From positions 17,959-81,958 of the forward strand of contig JAQUBZ010000007.1 in NCBI GenBank assembly GCA_028686425.1: a stretch of 64,000 bases of DNA. Reading direction: 5' to 3'. The notes under the pieces were generated by a model. That model was not told the DNA's origin. It made no database searches and worked only from the letters and a program-made list of their open reading frames with translations. This stretch comes from Bacteroidales bacterium (GTDB taxonomy: Bacteria; Bacteroidota; Bacteroidia; Bacteroidales; UBA932). Below, one piece after another: positions 42,620 to 51,332 of this stretch. Numbering within the stretch: position 1 is the first letter of the stretch; the number at the start of each line of letters is the position of its first letter. Position numbers and translations under genes: made by a program.

Positions 42620-43131
42620 TTGATTTCCTCCTTTGTATCACTACCTGAAAGCTGCTGCATCAATTGCTCGACAGACAATCCCTCTTCCCTGATGCGTTTG
42701 CTGAAAAGTCCCGATTTGATAATCATATCCAAATCTACCGTCATATCCTCTCTGTCAATACTGTCAGAACTGAAAAGCCCGGAAGAAAGAGCTGATAAAG
42801 GGTTGAATAATACCACATTAATCATTACAGGCACAATTTGGTCCGATTTTGGAAATACTGTAGCCGGTTTGATGGATGTGATTTCGGCAAATTTCTTGTG
42901 GTTACCGGTATATACTATCGCATTCACCTGTTTGATTAGATATTTGGAGGATGTCGGATTGTCAATTGCAACATCAAGCCTCATTTTTGAAGAAACCGCC
43001 CCTTTTTCAAAGGAAAAATTATCAATCTGTTCAAGAGTGTAAGATTTGACATCAAGCTCCTTGTAGTTGTCGCAACCGCATAGCATGAACACGGTTAAAA
43101 ACAATATTAATATTCGGTTTATTTTCATCAT
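42616..43131 (-). CDS. LEA-type-2-like lipoprotein, function unknown
   Basis: A 171-residue lipoprotein, or 170 if the second Met at 43128 is used. The lipobox LCGC gives a lipidated Cys at residue 20. The mature part has a single beta-sandwich-like region with MRLDVAIDNPTSSKYLIKQV, reminiscent of LEA14/WHy domains (the NP motif after a strand). No catalytic motif is seen. It overlaps the SPOR gene by 4 nt and is divergent from miaB, with tightly packed promoters. Confidence 0.6.
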   Translation of the reverse strand: MMKINRILILFLTVFMLCGCDNYKELDVKSYTLEQIDNFSFEKGAVSSKMRLDVAIDNPTSSKYLIKQVNAIVYTGNHKKFAEITSIKPATVFPKSDQIVPVMINVVLFNPLSALSSGLFSSDSIDREDMTVDLDMIIKSGLFSKRIREEGLSVEQLMQQLSGSDTKEEIK

Positions 43132-43149
43132 TTATTGAACTACTAATCT

Positions 43150-43157
43150 GCAAAGAT
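43150..43157 (-). promoter_or_regulatory. TAnnTTTG promoter element of the LEA-SPOR operon
   Basis: On minus the sequence is TATCTTTG, 18 nt before the start codon. It lies only 12 nt from the oppositely oriented miaB element at 43170-43177. Confidence 0.6.
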
Positions 43158-43169
43158 ATAAAAAGCTTC

Positions 43170-43177
43170 TTATCTTT
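43170..43177 (+). promoter_or_regulatory. TAnnTTTG promoter element of miaB
   Basis: TATCTTTG lies 23 nt before the miaB ATG. Its -33 region would overlap the divergent -7 element on the other strand. Confidence 0.65.
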
Positions 43178-43200
43178 GCACTGAATTATACAATTACAAT

Positions 43201-44610
43201 ATGAGAGATAACAATTATCATTCCGTAAAACCTCTGCTTGACAACAAACGGCCGCAAGTCTATATCGAAACTTATGGCTGTCAGATGAATGTCAATGACA
43301 GTGAAGTTGTCCTTTCTATTCTGCAAAAAGCCGGTTACTCTTTGTGCCCGAATATCGAAGATGCCAATCTCATACTTGTAAACACTTGCTCCATTAGAGA
43401 CAATGCTGAACAGAGGATTTTAGGGAGACTTGATGTTTTCAGGCTTGAAAAGAAGAAAAGAACAAATGTAAAAGTCGGAATTTTGGGATGTATGGCTGAA
43501 AGGCTGAAAGACGAACTGCTTTCAAATCCGGCTGTAGATATAGTTGCCGGGCCTGACTCATACAGAGACCTGCCAAGACTGATTGCCTCTTTATCGTCGG
43601 GAGAGAAGCAGATTAACACAATTCTCTCACAAGAAGAGACATACGCTGACATTTCCCCTGTAAGAATGGACCAGAACGGTGTTTCTGCGTATATTTCCAT
43701 AATGAGAGGGTGCAACAACGTGTGCTCTTACTGCGTGGTTCCATACGTCAGAGGAGCAGAAAGAAGCAGAGATCCCAAGAGCATTATACACGAAGCAAAA
43801 GAGCTTTTCAAGAACGGATATAAAGAGATTAATCTCCTCGGACAGAATGTCGATTCCTACCTGTGGGTTGACCCTTCAAATCCAACCAAAAAAGTAAATT
43901 TTGCCCAACTCCTTGAGTTGGTGGCTTTGATAAGCCCTAAAATGAGAGTCAGATTTTCAACATCTCATCCGAAGGATATGGGTAACGGAGTACTATATAC
44001 AATGGCCATGTACCCCAATATATGCAACCATATCCATCTTCCCGTCCAATCCGGAAGCAATGCCATGCTTGAAAAAATGAACAGAAAATATACGAGAGAG
44101 GGATACCTTGAAAGGGTCGCTAAAATCCACGAGATACTGCCGGATTGCTCTATTACAACAGATGTAATAGCCGGTTTCTGTTCCGAAACGGACCGGGACC
44201 ATCAGGATACCATCTCGCTTTTCAAAGAGGTGAGATTTGATAACGCCTTTATGTTTCAATACTCGGAGAGACCCAACACAAAGGCGGCACGCAAATTTAA
44301 AGATGATATCCCTCCGGAAGTCAAGACGGCAAGACTGAATGAAATCATTGCCCTTCAGAATGCAATTTCCCTTGAAAATAACCAAAAAACCATCGGACAA
44401 AAATATGAAGTGCTGATTGAAGGGGCCTCAAAGCGCTCGGATGAAGAACTTATGGGGCGCATTCCTCAAAACAAAGCATGCGTATTCCCTGCCAAAGGGC
44501 ATAAGGCCGGAGAATATGTAACAGTAAGAATAAACTCATGTACTTCAGCCACTCTGATTGGAGAAATAATTGAAGAAGAACATAAATCATTACTTGATAA
44601 AATCCTATAA
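43201..44610 (+). CDS. miaB: tRNA-2-methylthio-N6-isopentenyladenosine synthase
   Basis: A 469-residue methylthiotransferase. The N-terminal cluster Cys are C27 (ETYGCQMN), C63 (NTCSIRD) and C97 (LGCMAER). The radical-SAM Cys are C171, C175 and C178 (RGCNNVCSYC). The HLPVQSGSNAMLEKMNRKYT segment and a C-terminal TRAM domain are present. It modifies A37 of tRNAs reading UNN codons. An OsmC gene starts 2 nt after its stop. Confidence 0.97.
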   Translation: MRDNNYHSVKPLLDNKRPQVYIETYGCQMNVNDSEVVLSILQKAGYSLCPNIEDANLILVNTCSIRDNAEQRILGRLDVFRLEKKKRTNVKVGILGCMAERLKDELLSNPAVDIVAGPDSYRDLPRLIASLSSGEKQINTILSQEETYADISPVRMDQNGVSAYISIMRGCNNVCSYCVVPYVRGAERSRDPKSIIHEAKELFKNGYKEINLLGQNVDSYLWVDPSNPTKKVNFAQLLELVALISPKMRVRFSTSHPKDMGNGVLYTMAMYPNICNHIHLPVQSGSNAMLEKMNRKYTREGYLERVAKIHEILPDCSITTDVIAGFCSETDRDHQDTISLFKEVRFDNAFMFQYSERPNTKAARKFKDDIPPEVKTARLNEIIALQNAISLENNQKTIGQKYEVLIEGASKRSDEELMGRIPQNKACVFPAKGHKAGEYVTVRINSCTSATLIGEIIEEEHKSLLDKIL

Positions 44611-44612
44611 AT

Positions 44613-45017
44613 ATGACACTTATCAAAACAACTTATTTGGGTGATTTGCGTACGGAAGCCGTTCACCTTGATTCGGGAAGTAAAATCAACACCAGCGCCC
44701 CAAAAGACAACAACGGAGACGGGTTGCTATTCTCACCTACCGATTTGTTTGCCACATCACTTGGTTGTTGCATGCTGACAATCATCGGCATGACTGCCAA
44801 AACACATGGTTTTTCAATCGACGGTACCACCATCCACACCGAAAAGGTAATGGCTGCCAACCCGCGCAGAATAGCTGAACTGATACTTGATGTGGAATTT
44901 CCCAAAAACAACTACAGTCCGAAGGAAAAAGCCATCATTGAAAATGCAGCGAAGACTTGTCCTGTTGCAAACAGTCTTGACCCTGCAATAAAGAAAACTA
45001 TAAACTTTATTTATTAA
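44613..45017 (+). CDS. OsmC/Ohr-family peroxiredoxin-like protein
   Basis: A 134-residue OsmC-fold protein. FSPTDLFATSLGCCMLTIIG holds the first redox Cys (two adjacent Cys), and AAKTCPVANSL holds the second Cys near the C-terminus. Members reduce organic hydroperoxides with dihydrolipoamide or similar thiols. It follows miaB directly and ends at a hairpin shared with convergent cysS. Confidence 0.9.
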   Translation: MTLIKTTYLGDLRTEAVHLDSGSKINTSAPKDNNGDGLLFSPTDLFATSLGCCMLTIIGMTAKTHGFSIDGTTIHTEKVMAANPRRIAELILDVEFPKNNYSPKEKAIIENAAKTCPVANSLDPAIKKTINFIY

Positions 45018-45020
45018 TCG

Positions 45021-45042
45021 GCAGCTGTCAATCGACAGCTGC
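45021..45042. terminator. Bidirectional hairpin between osmC-like gene and cysS
   Basis: GCAGCTGTC and GACAGCTGC form a perfect 9-bp stem with a 4-nt AATC loop in the 38-nt gap between two converging genes. T-rich sequence on both sides is moderate, so it may terminate both transcripts. Confidence 0.7.
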
Positions 45043-45055
45043 TCATATTATTGTA

Positions 45056-46534
45056 TTATTCCGACAACGTCCACTCGCAGCCCTCTTTTGTATCTTTTAT
45101 CTGAATACCGATGGCTTTGAGGCGGTCTCTTATCCTGTCACTTTCCGCCCAGTCCTTATTGGCTTTAGCTTGCTTACGTGATTCGATTATCATATTTACA
45201 AGCCCATCAATTATCTTAGTATCAGACGATTGAGAATTGTCGTCCGATAAACCGAGAATATCTCCTCCGACTTCACCGAATATTCGTTCAAGAATTGCCT
45301 TGTCCTCCCCATTTATTGCTATCGTCTTGTCTTTTACGCTATTGACCATCTTTACAGCATCAAACATATACGATATGGCTATCGGAGTATTCATATCATC
45401 GCACAAAGCATCATATATAAGAGTCTCCAGACCGGCTATCTGCTCTATTGAAGGAGCCCCATCCGTAACCGATATGGTTTTGACATCCTTAAACGCCTGC
45501 AACATCCTTTTAAGCCCTTTTTCTGCTGCCTGCAAAGCTTCATTGCTGAAATCGAGAGTACTCCTGTAATGAGCCTGAAGGATAAAAAACCTTATGGTCA
45601 TAGGTGAATACGGCTGTTCGAGCTTCGGATGTCGGCCTGAGAACAGCTCATCAAGGGTGATGAAATTGCCGAGAGATTTGCCCATCTTCTGTCCGTTAAT
45701 GGTAATCATATTGTTGTGCATCCAATAGTGAACTCCGCCCCTGCCTCTTGAAGCTGTGTTCTGAGCCAATTCACATTCGTGGTGAGGAAACATCAAATCC
45801 ATCCCTCCTCCGTGAATATCAAACTCTTCACCAAGATATTTCTCACTCATTGCAGAACATTCGAGATGCCATCCCGGGAAGCCCTCACTCCAAGGGGACG
45901 GCCAATGCATAATGTGCTCAGGAGATGCCTTTTTCCATAGGGCAAAATCATAAGACGAATGTTTGTCATCCTGTCCGTCAAGCGCTCTTGTATTGGAAAT
46001 CATATCATCAATCACACGTCCCGACAATATGCCGTACTTATGTTGAGTGTTGTACTTTTCGACATCAAAATAGACAGAACCATTGCTCTCGTATGCAAAT
46101 CCCGCATCCAATATCTTCTGAACCAAAGCAATCTGCTCGATTATATGGCCTGAAGCACGCGGTTCGATACTCGGAGGAAGTACATTCAACTTACGCATGG
46201 CATCATGATAGCGCAACGTATAAGCCTGTACAACTTCCATCGGCTCAAGCTGTTCCAGACGTGCTTTCTTGGCAATCTTATCCTCCCCGGTATCTGCATC
46301 ATTCTCAAGGTGTCCCACATCGGTGATATTTCTAACATATCTGACCTTATATCCCAAATGCCTGAAAAGTCTGAACAGCACATCATAAGTTATTCCCGGC
46401 CTTGCATGTCCCAAATGGGCATCTCCATATACGGTAGGACCGCAGACGTAAATTCCGACCATATCTGGATGAATCGGTTTGAACAACTCCTTTTTTCTCG
46501 TCAGAGTATTGTATAAATATAAATCTCGAGCCAT
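45056..46534 (-). CDS. cysS: Cysteinyl-tRNA synthetase
   Basis: A 492-residue class I synthetase. [16 protein letters not shown] holds zinc-ligand C31 and the HIGH motif as HLGH at 40-43. [17 protein letters not shown] provides further zinc ligands. The KMSKS motif is KMGKS at 283-287. The C-terminal DALR-like region ends [18 protein letters not shown]. It charges tRNA-Cys. A TAATTTTG element lies 28 nt upstream. Confidence 0.97.
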   Translation of the reverse strand: MARDLYLYNTLTRKKELFKPIHPDMVGIYVCGPTVYGDAHLGHARPGITYDVLFRLFRHLGYKVRYVRNITDVGHLENDADTGEDKIAKKARLEQLEPMEVVQAYTLRYHDAMRKLNVLPPSIEPRASGHIIEQIALVQKILDAGFAYESNGSVYFDVEKYNTQHKYGILSGRVIDDMISNTRALDGQDDKHSSYDFALWKKASPEHIMHWPSPWSEGFPGWHLECSAMSEKYLGEEFDIHGGGMDLMFPHHECELAQNTASRGRGGVHYWMHNNMITINGQKMGKSLGNFITLDELFSGRHPKLEQPYSPMTIRFFILQAHYRSTLDFSNEALQAAEKGLKRMLQAFKDVKTISVTDGAPSIEQIAGLETLIYDALCDDMNTPIAISYMFDAVKMVNSVKDKTIAINGEDKAILERIFGEVGGDILGLSDDNSQSSDTKIIDGLVNMIIESRKQAKANKDWAESDRIRDRLKAIGIQIKDTKEGCEWTLSE

Positions 46535-46562
46535 ATTGTCACATATTATTTATTAATCATCG

Positions 46563-46570
46563 CAAAATTA
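46563..46570 (-). promoter_or_regulatory. TAnnTTTG promoter element of cysS
   Basis: On minus the sequence is TAATTTTG, 28 nt before the cysS ATG. Confidence 0.55.
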
Positions 46571-46629
46571 ATCATTTTTCATGAATGCAACATAACCCGA
46601 GAAATATATTCCAACCATATTCAGCGGCA

Positions 46630-46971
46630 TCAATTTGTATTATCCTGAACAACATTCAATCTGCTTGCAAGTATTTCCACAAATTGCCTGTCCTCTCCGG
46701 ATGCCGTTGTGAATTTGACATTTCTCAACTTACCTACCACGGAGACAAAAGTCCCCTTTTTAAGCTGCCTGAAATCATCAATGGTCTTCCCACTCCACGC
46801 TGTAATATTGTGCCAGGTGGTCTCTTCTTTCAATTCCCCCTTTTTGTCTTTAAAGGTTTCATTGGTCGCAACTGAAAATCTCGCTACTTGAGATTCTCCA
46901 ACATTTGTAATTCTCGGATCCTGCCCTATTCTACCACGCAGCTCTACCCGATTTAAAGAATTCATTTCCAT
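46630..46971 (-). CDS. Single-stranded DNA-binding protein family
   Basis: A 113-residue OB-fold protein beginning MEMNSLNRVELRGRIGQDPR (ATG at 46971; 46980 and 46965 are also in frame). ARFSVATNETFKDKKG, ETTWHNITAWSG and KGTFVSVVGKLRNVKF are SSB strands. It lacks the long acidic C-terminal tail of the main replicative SSB, so it is the short Bacteroidales SSB-like type, possibly used in repair or recombination. It is alone, with the cysS start about 95 nt away. Confidence 0.88.
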   Translation of the reverse strand: MEMNSLNRVELRGRIGQDPRITNVGESQVARFSVATNETFKDKKGELKEETTWHNITAWSGKTIDDFRQLKKGTFVSVVGKLRNVKFTTASGEDRQFVEILASRLNVVQDNTN

Positions 46972-47165
46972 AAAAAACATTTTAGTAATTATTCGTATGC
47001 AAAATAACAGTGTTTTTTACTGAATAGCCATACTCTAAACGTTTATAATCGTTTAAAAACGGATTGAATATTAATAAAAAATACTATCTCTTTTGTTGAA
47101 AAAAAACATTTTCGACAAAACGACAAAACTTGATATCCGCTCCGCCACGAAGCGTCATTTTATTA

Positions 47166-47173
47166 TACCTTTG
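47166..47173 (+). promoter_or_regulatory. Promoter of the zinc-ribbon gene
   Basis: TACCTTTG lies 12 nt before the ATG at 47186, giving a very short leader. Confidence 0.6.
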
Positions 47174-47185
47174 AAATAAAAAATC

Positions 47186-47572
47186 ATGGACAGATTGTGC
47201 CCCGAATGCGGAAGTAAAGTGGTGGGAAGAAGAGACAAAATCTTTTGCAGCGATATGTGCCGCAATTATTATCACAACAAGGTCAGATATAGAAAAGAGA
47301 GCCCTATAAGGAATATCAACAACATCCTTATGCGAAACAGGCGGATACTTGAGAGTTATTCGCTTAAAGGGCTTAATGCTCTGTCTGTAACGGCTCTTAA
47401 TGAAGACTTGTTCAATTTTGATTATTGTACATCAACAGAGATGCACCGATTTGGGCGAAGATGTTACTATTGTTACGACTACAGGTACTACATATCTCCA
47501 AAAAGAATAGTGCATTTCGGAAAGACAAAAGAGATAAAGCATCAATCATATCAAAAATATAGCTATCTTTGA
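47186..47572 (+). CDS. Small zinc-ribbon protein, unknown function
   Basis: A 128-residue protein. The N-terminal knuckle has C5 and C8 (CPEC) and C21 and C25 (CSDMC), as in treble-clef or DUF2116-type zinc ribbons. The middle (NNILMRNRRILESYSLKGLN) is basic and helical. The C-terminus is Tyr/Cys-rich (RRCYYCYDYRYY). It may bind nucleic acid. I do not recognise a functional family. Its stop codon overlaps the promoter element for the next gene. Confidence 0.75.
   Translation: MDRLCPECGSKVVGRRDKIFCSDMCRNYYHNKVRYRKESPIRNINNILMRNRRILESYSLKGLNALSVTALNEDLFNFDYCTSTEMHRFGRRCYYCYDYRYYISPKRIVHFGKTKEIKHQSYQKYSYL
47564..47571 (+). promoter_or_regulatory. Promoter of the M3 peptidase gene, inside the preceding stop region
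   Basis: TATCTTTG spans the last codons of the zinc-ribbon gene, and its final TG forms part of that gene's TGA stop. It precedes the M3 peptidase ATG by 63 nt. Confidence 0.6.
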
Positions 47573-47634
47573 AGATTATATCGATGATATACTTCATGGT
47601 ATGAATCATTCAACAATAATAACTATTTTTATAT

Positions 47635-49740
47635 ATGAAACTAACCCATTTGGCTGCACCTCTGGTAATTGCAGCCTCAATCCTATTATTTACCTCATGT
47701 AATATGAAAGAAAGCAACCCTTTACTGAGCAAATCGAATAATCCTTACGGCGCCCCGTCATTCGACAAGATTACGAATGACGATTACAAGCCGGCTTTTG
47801 AAGCATCAATTGCTGCCGCCAAGAAAGAGGTGGAAGCTATTGTAAACAACAGCGATGAGCCCACTTTTGAGAACACTGTCGAAGCTTTGGCTTATGCGGG
47901 ACGAGATTTGACTACGGTGGGAAGTATCTTTTACAACCTGAACGAGTCATGCACAAACCCTGCAATGCAGCAGATTGCCGAAGACCTTTCTCCTATCATG
48001 ACAGAGTATAGCATGTCCATCATGCTGAATCCCGATTTGTTCAAAAGGATAAAAGCCGTTTATGACAATCGAGCCAATCTCAATCTTAATCTGGAACAGG
48101 CCAAACTGCTTGATGACATTTACAAGTCTTTTGCACGTAATGGCGCCAATTTATCTGACGAAGACAAAGAAATTTATGCCAAGATTCAGGAAGAGCTGTC
48201 TCTTATGACTCTCAAATTCGGCAAAAATGTACTTGGAGCTACAAATGCTTTTACTCTTAATATCACTGACGAAAACGAACTTGCAGGTCTTCCTCAGTAT
48301 GTCAGAGACATGGCTGCCTCCGAAGCCAAAGCTAAAAACAAGGAAGGATGGCTCTTTACTTTGGACCAGCCGAGTTACAGCCCTTTCATGAAGTATAGTG
48401 AAAACAGAGCTTTGAGGGAAAAAATGTGGAGAGCCTACAACAGCAAATGTATAGGGGGAGAGTTCGACAATACCGAAACTGTCAAGAAAATCGCCGAATT
48501 AAGAATCAGGGAAGCTCAAATACTCGGATATAGGACATACGCCGATTACGCTCTTGAAGACAGGATGGCTAAAACTCCGGAAATCGTAAATAGTTTTCTT
48601 GCAGATCTTGCAAAAAAATCTCTTCCTTTTGCAAAAAGGGATGTTGCCGAAATCCAGAAATACGCATCTCAGAATGGATTCAAAGATAATCTGATGCCTT
48701 GGGATTTTTCATATTGGTCAGAAAAATATCAGGATGAAAAATATGCACTCAACGATGAATTGTTGAAGCCTTATTTTGAATTGCACAGTGTTCAAAATGC
48801 AATTTTTGACCTTGCAAACAGACTTTACGGACTGAAATTCAAGGAAAATAATAATATTCCAAAATATCATCCTGACGTACAGGTGTTTGAAGTAACGGAC
48901 GAGACCGGTCGGTTTATGGCTCTTCTTTATATGGATTTCTTCCCTCGCGAAAGCAAGAGGGGTGGCGCATGGATGACATCTTTCAGAGAACAGGGGAAAT
49001 TTAATGGAGAAGAAGAGAGACCTTTCGTGTCCGTTGTTACAAATTTCACAAAGCCTACCGAAACAACTCCGTCACTCCTTACATTCTACGAATTTACCAC
49101 CATTCTTCACGAATTCGGACATGCACTTCACGGAATCCTTGCAGAAGGCACATACAGCTCTCTTACCGGAACCAATGTCGCCCGCGACTTTGTCGAACTT
49201 CCTTCTCAGATTATGGAAAACTGGGCATACGAACCGGAATATCTGCAGTCGTTCGCAAAGCACTACCAGAGTGGTGAAGTGATTCCTCAAGAATTGATAG
49301 ACAAGATTATAGCTGCCAAGAATTATCTTGCAGGCTATTCAAGCATACGTCAGCTTCAATTTGGTATTACCGATATGGCATGGCATACCATTGAAAATAT
49401 CCCTCAGGAATCGGTTGTAGAATACGAGCAGAATGCTCTTTCTAAGACAGCCGTTCTGCCTGCAGTCGGAGGAGTTGTCTTTTCTCCTTCATTTTCTCAT
49501 ATTTTTGCAGGAGGGTATGCAGCAGGCTACTACTCTTATAAATGGGCAGAAGTGCTTGAGGCAGACGCCTTTGCTCTATTCAAGGAGAAAGGGATTTTCA
49601 ATAGGGAAGTTGCAAAATCCTTTAAAGAAAATATCCTTTCACGCGGCGGTATTGAAGATGCCGATGTTCTTTACAGAAATTTCAGAGGAAGAGATCCTCA
49701 ACCGGAAGCTCTCCTTGTCAAACTCGGAATGACCAAATAG
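47635..49740 (+). CDS. M3-family peptidyl-dipeptidase (Dcp-like) lipoprotein
   Basis: A 701-residue zinc peptidase. The lipobox FTSC gives a lipidated Cys at about residue 22, so unlike cytoplasmic Dcp it is an envelope lipoprotein. The active site HEFGHALHG begins at H492 with E493 and H496, and the third ligand lies in FVELPSQIMENWAYE. The N-terminal helical domain begins NPYGAPSFDKITNDDYKPAF, typical of Dcp. It removes C-terminal dipeptides and probably helps peptide utilisation in the periplasm. Confidence 0.95.
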   Translation: MKLTHLAAPLVIAASILLFTSCNMKESNPLLSKSNNPYGAPSFDKITNDDYKPAFEASIAAAKKEVEAIVNNSDEPTFENTVEALAYAGRDLTTVGSIFYNLNESCTNPAMQQIAEDLSPIMTEYSMSIMLNPDLFKRIKAVYDNRANLNLNLEQAKLLDDIYKSFARNGANLSDEDKEIYAKIQEELSLMTLKFGKNVLGATNAFTLNITDENELAGLPQYVRDMAASEAKAKNKEGWLFTLDQPSYSPFMKYSENRALREKMWRAYNSKCIGGEFDNTETVKKIAELRIREAQILGYRTYADYALEDRMAKTPEIVNSFLADLAKKSLPFAKRDVAEIQKYASQNGFKDNLMPWDFSYWSEKYQDEKYALNDELLKPYFELHSVQNAIFDLANRLYGLKFKENNNIPKYHPDVQVFEVTDETGRFMALLYMDFFPRESKRGGAWMTSFREQGKFNGEEERPFVSVVTNFTKPTETTPSLLTFYEFTTILHEFGHALHGILAEGTYSSLTGTNVARDFVELPSQIMENWAYEPEYLQSFAKHYQSGEVIPQELIDKIIAAKNYLAGYSSIRQLQFGITDMAWHTIENIPQESVVEYEQNALSKTAVLPAVGGVVFSPSFSHIFAGGYAAGYYSYKWAEVLEADAFALFKEKGIFNREVAKSFKENILSRGGIEDADVLYRNFRGRDPQPEALLVKLGMTK

Positions 49741-49741
49741 C

Positions 49742-51262
49742 CTATTTGATTTTATCAAACTGTCCTATAGGGTCTCCTATATTGAATGTCAGAGATTTTA
49801 CCCTCCCTTCCTTTTCTGTGAAGGTGAGGGTAAATTTTCCTGCACCCGGCACACGGAAAGTAAAGTCGTTTCCATTTTTGTGGACAAGTTTGCTGTCAAC
49901 TTTGTTAAGATTGAAGTAAAGTTCTCCATCTTTTTCATAGACGGTAGCAGTACCGAATACATCTTTGTGATATTTGCCTGTATATGCCCTGTTTGCCAAA
50001 GCCGGAAGTTCTTTTTCCGCTTCTGTCGGCTTTTTGGACATTGTGGTGTCAGGACGAGACCCCTCAACGAACTGATTAAAATATTTGGTGCTCCAGTCGC
50101 TTCCTTTCACACCGAGATACATATCAATCAATTGGCGTGCTATAGCTGCCTGAGGATCGGATGTCTTGCCATTGTTGGTAAGAATGGCAAATCCGAGATT
50201 CAATTCGGGAACGAGGCCGACAAGGGAGGTATATCCGTATCCGAGACCGGTGTGCCTGATATATCGGCATTTGCTGCTCTGTTCGATGGTCCACCCTTGG
50301 GCATAAGCACACATAGTTGCTGAATCACAAGAAGTTATGGTTTGAGGATAGAACAGATAATCGTGATTTTTGCGTGAAATGACCTGTCTTCCATTAAATT
50401 CGCCATGAGACAGATTCATTTTCAACCAATTAGCCATATCTTCAGCGGTTGTCATAACAAAAGCGGCAGGAGCTACGGCCGAAAGCCATGTAAAAGCATC
50501 TTCACGGTCATCTCTCGGAGAAACCACGAGAGAGTCCCCCTCACTTGAATACTCCACTTTGCACCCCATTGCCAGACGGTCAGAGGTGAAAAATGATTTG
50601 TTGCCTGTTGTACTGTGCTTCATTTCAAGAGGTTCAAACAAATAATGGGCAATTGCATCGTCCCAGCTCTCTCCGGTATATTTTTCAATGATTTTGGCAC
50701 TGACTGTAAACATTTCGTTGTTGTAGGCATATTTCGATCTGAAACTGTAGGTTGGCTGAAGAACACTGAAAAGATGATACAAATCATCTCTGCCGTATCC
50801 GAAGAAAGGAAGGTCATCCATGGCGTAAGTCTTGAAACCTGTCTTGTGAGTCATCATTTCCCGGACGGTAATGTTATCGGATGCCCATTTATCATATAGT
50901 TTGAAATCGGGAAGGTGCTTTGAAACAGTATCTTCCCACCTGACATCATACTTGTCAATTACAGTTGCAAGCAAGGCTGCCGTCATTGCTTTGGTGGTGG
51001 AAGCAATTACAAATTGAGTATTGGCAGGATCGACATCTGAGGCATCCGGGGCAAGAGATGTCTTGCCGTAACCTTTAAGAAAAACGGTTTTACCGTCTTT
51101 TACCACGACAACGGCCATTCCGGGCAGTTGCCATTGATTAAATGTCTGCTGACAGTAAGAATCGAATTGAGAAGGAATTTTGGCAGTGTAATCTTTATTA
51201 CAACTTTGTATAGCAATACATACAAAAGCTATTGCCGCGATAAATGTTAATTTGCGTTTCAT
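49742..51262 (-). CDS. Serine hydrolase (class C beta-lactamase/PBP4* fold) lipoprotein
   Basis: A 506-residue lipoprotein; ATG at 51262, lipobox IQSC, lipidated C21. Penicillin-binding-fold motifs are STTK at 88-91 with the nucleophile Ser, YNN at 180-182 as the second motif, and RHTGLGYGY in the position of the HxG/KTG motif. A C-terminal beta domain (about 400-506) resembles the DUF3471 domain found after such hydrolases. It may act on peptides or D-amino-acid esters; resistance to beta-lactams should not be assumed. It converges with the M3 peptidase gene, 1 nt apart. Confidence 0.88.
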   Translation of the reverse strand: MKRKLTFIAAIAFVCIAIQSCNKDYTAKIPSQFDSYCQQTFNQWQLPGMAVVVVKDGKTVFLKGYGKTSLAPDASDVDPANTQFVIASTTKAMTAALLATVIDKYDVRWEDTVSKHLPDFKLYDKWASDNITVREMMTHKTGFKTYAMDDLPFFGYGRDDLYHLFSVLQPTYSFRSKYAYNNEMFTVSAKIIEKYTGESWDDAIAHYLFEPLEMKHSTTGNKSFFTSDRLAMGCKVEYSSEGDSLVVSPRDDREDAFTWLSAVAPAAFVMTTAEDMANWLKMNLSHGEFNGRQVISRKNHDYLFYPQTITSCDSATMCAYAQGWTIEQSSKCRYIRHTGLGYGYTSLVGLVPELNLGFAILTNNGKTSDPQAAIARQLIDMYLGVKGSDWSTKYFNQFVEGSRPDTTMSKKPTEAEKELPALANRAYTGKYHKDVFGTATVYEKDGELYFNLNKVDSKLVHKNGNDFTFRVPGAGKFTLTFTEKEGRVKSLTFNIGDPIGQFDKIK

Positions 51263-51332
51263 TATTTGAATTTTTCGCAAAAATAACAACTTCGCGGCAA
51301 TTTTGCATTATTGTACAGCTCAAATCTGAACT

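Noticed and set aside
49742..51262. Beta-lactamase resistance gene
   Set aside because: The class C fold motifs are present, but the length, lipoprotein anchor and C-terminal domain fit the broad serine hydrolase/PBP4* group; no evidence for drug hydrolysis.
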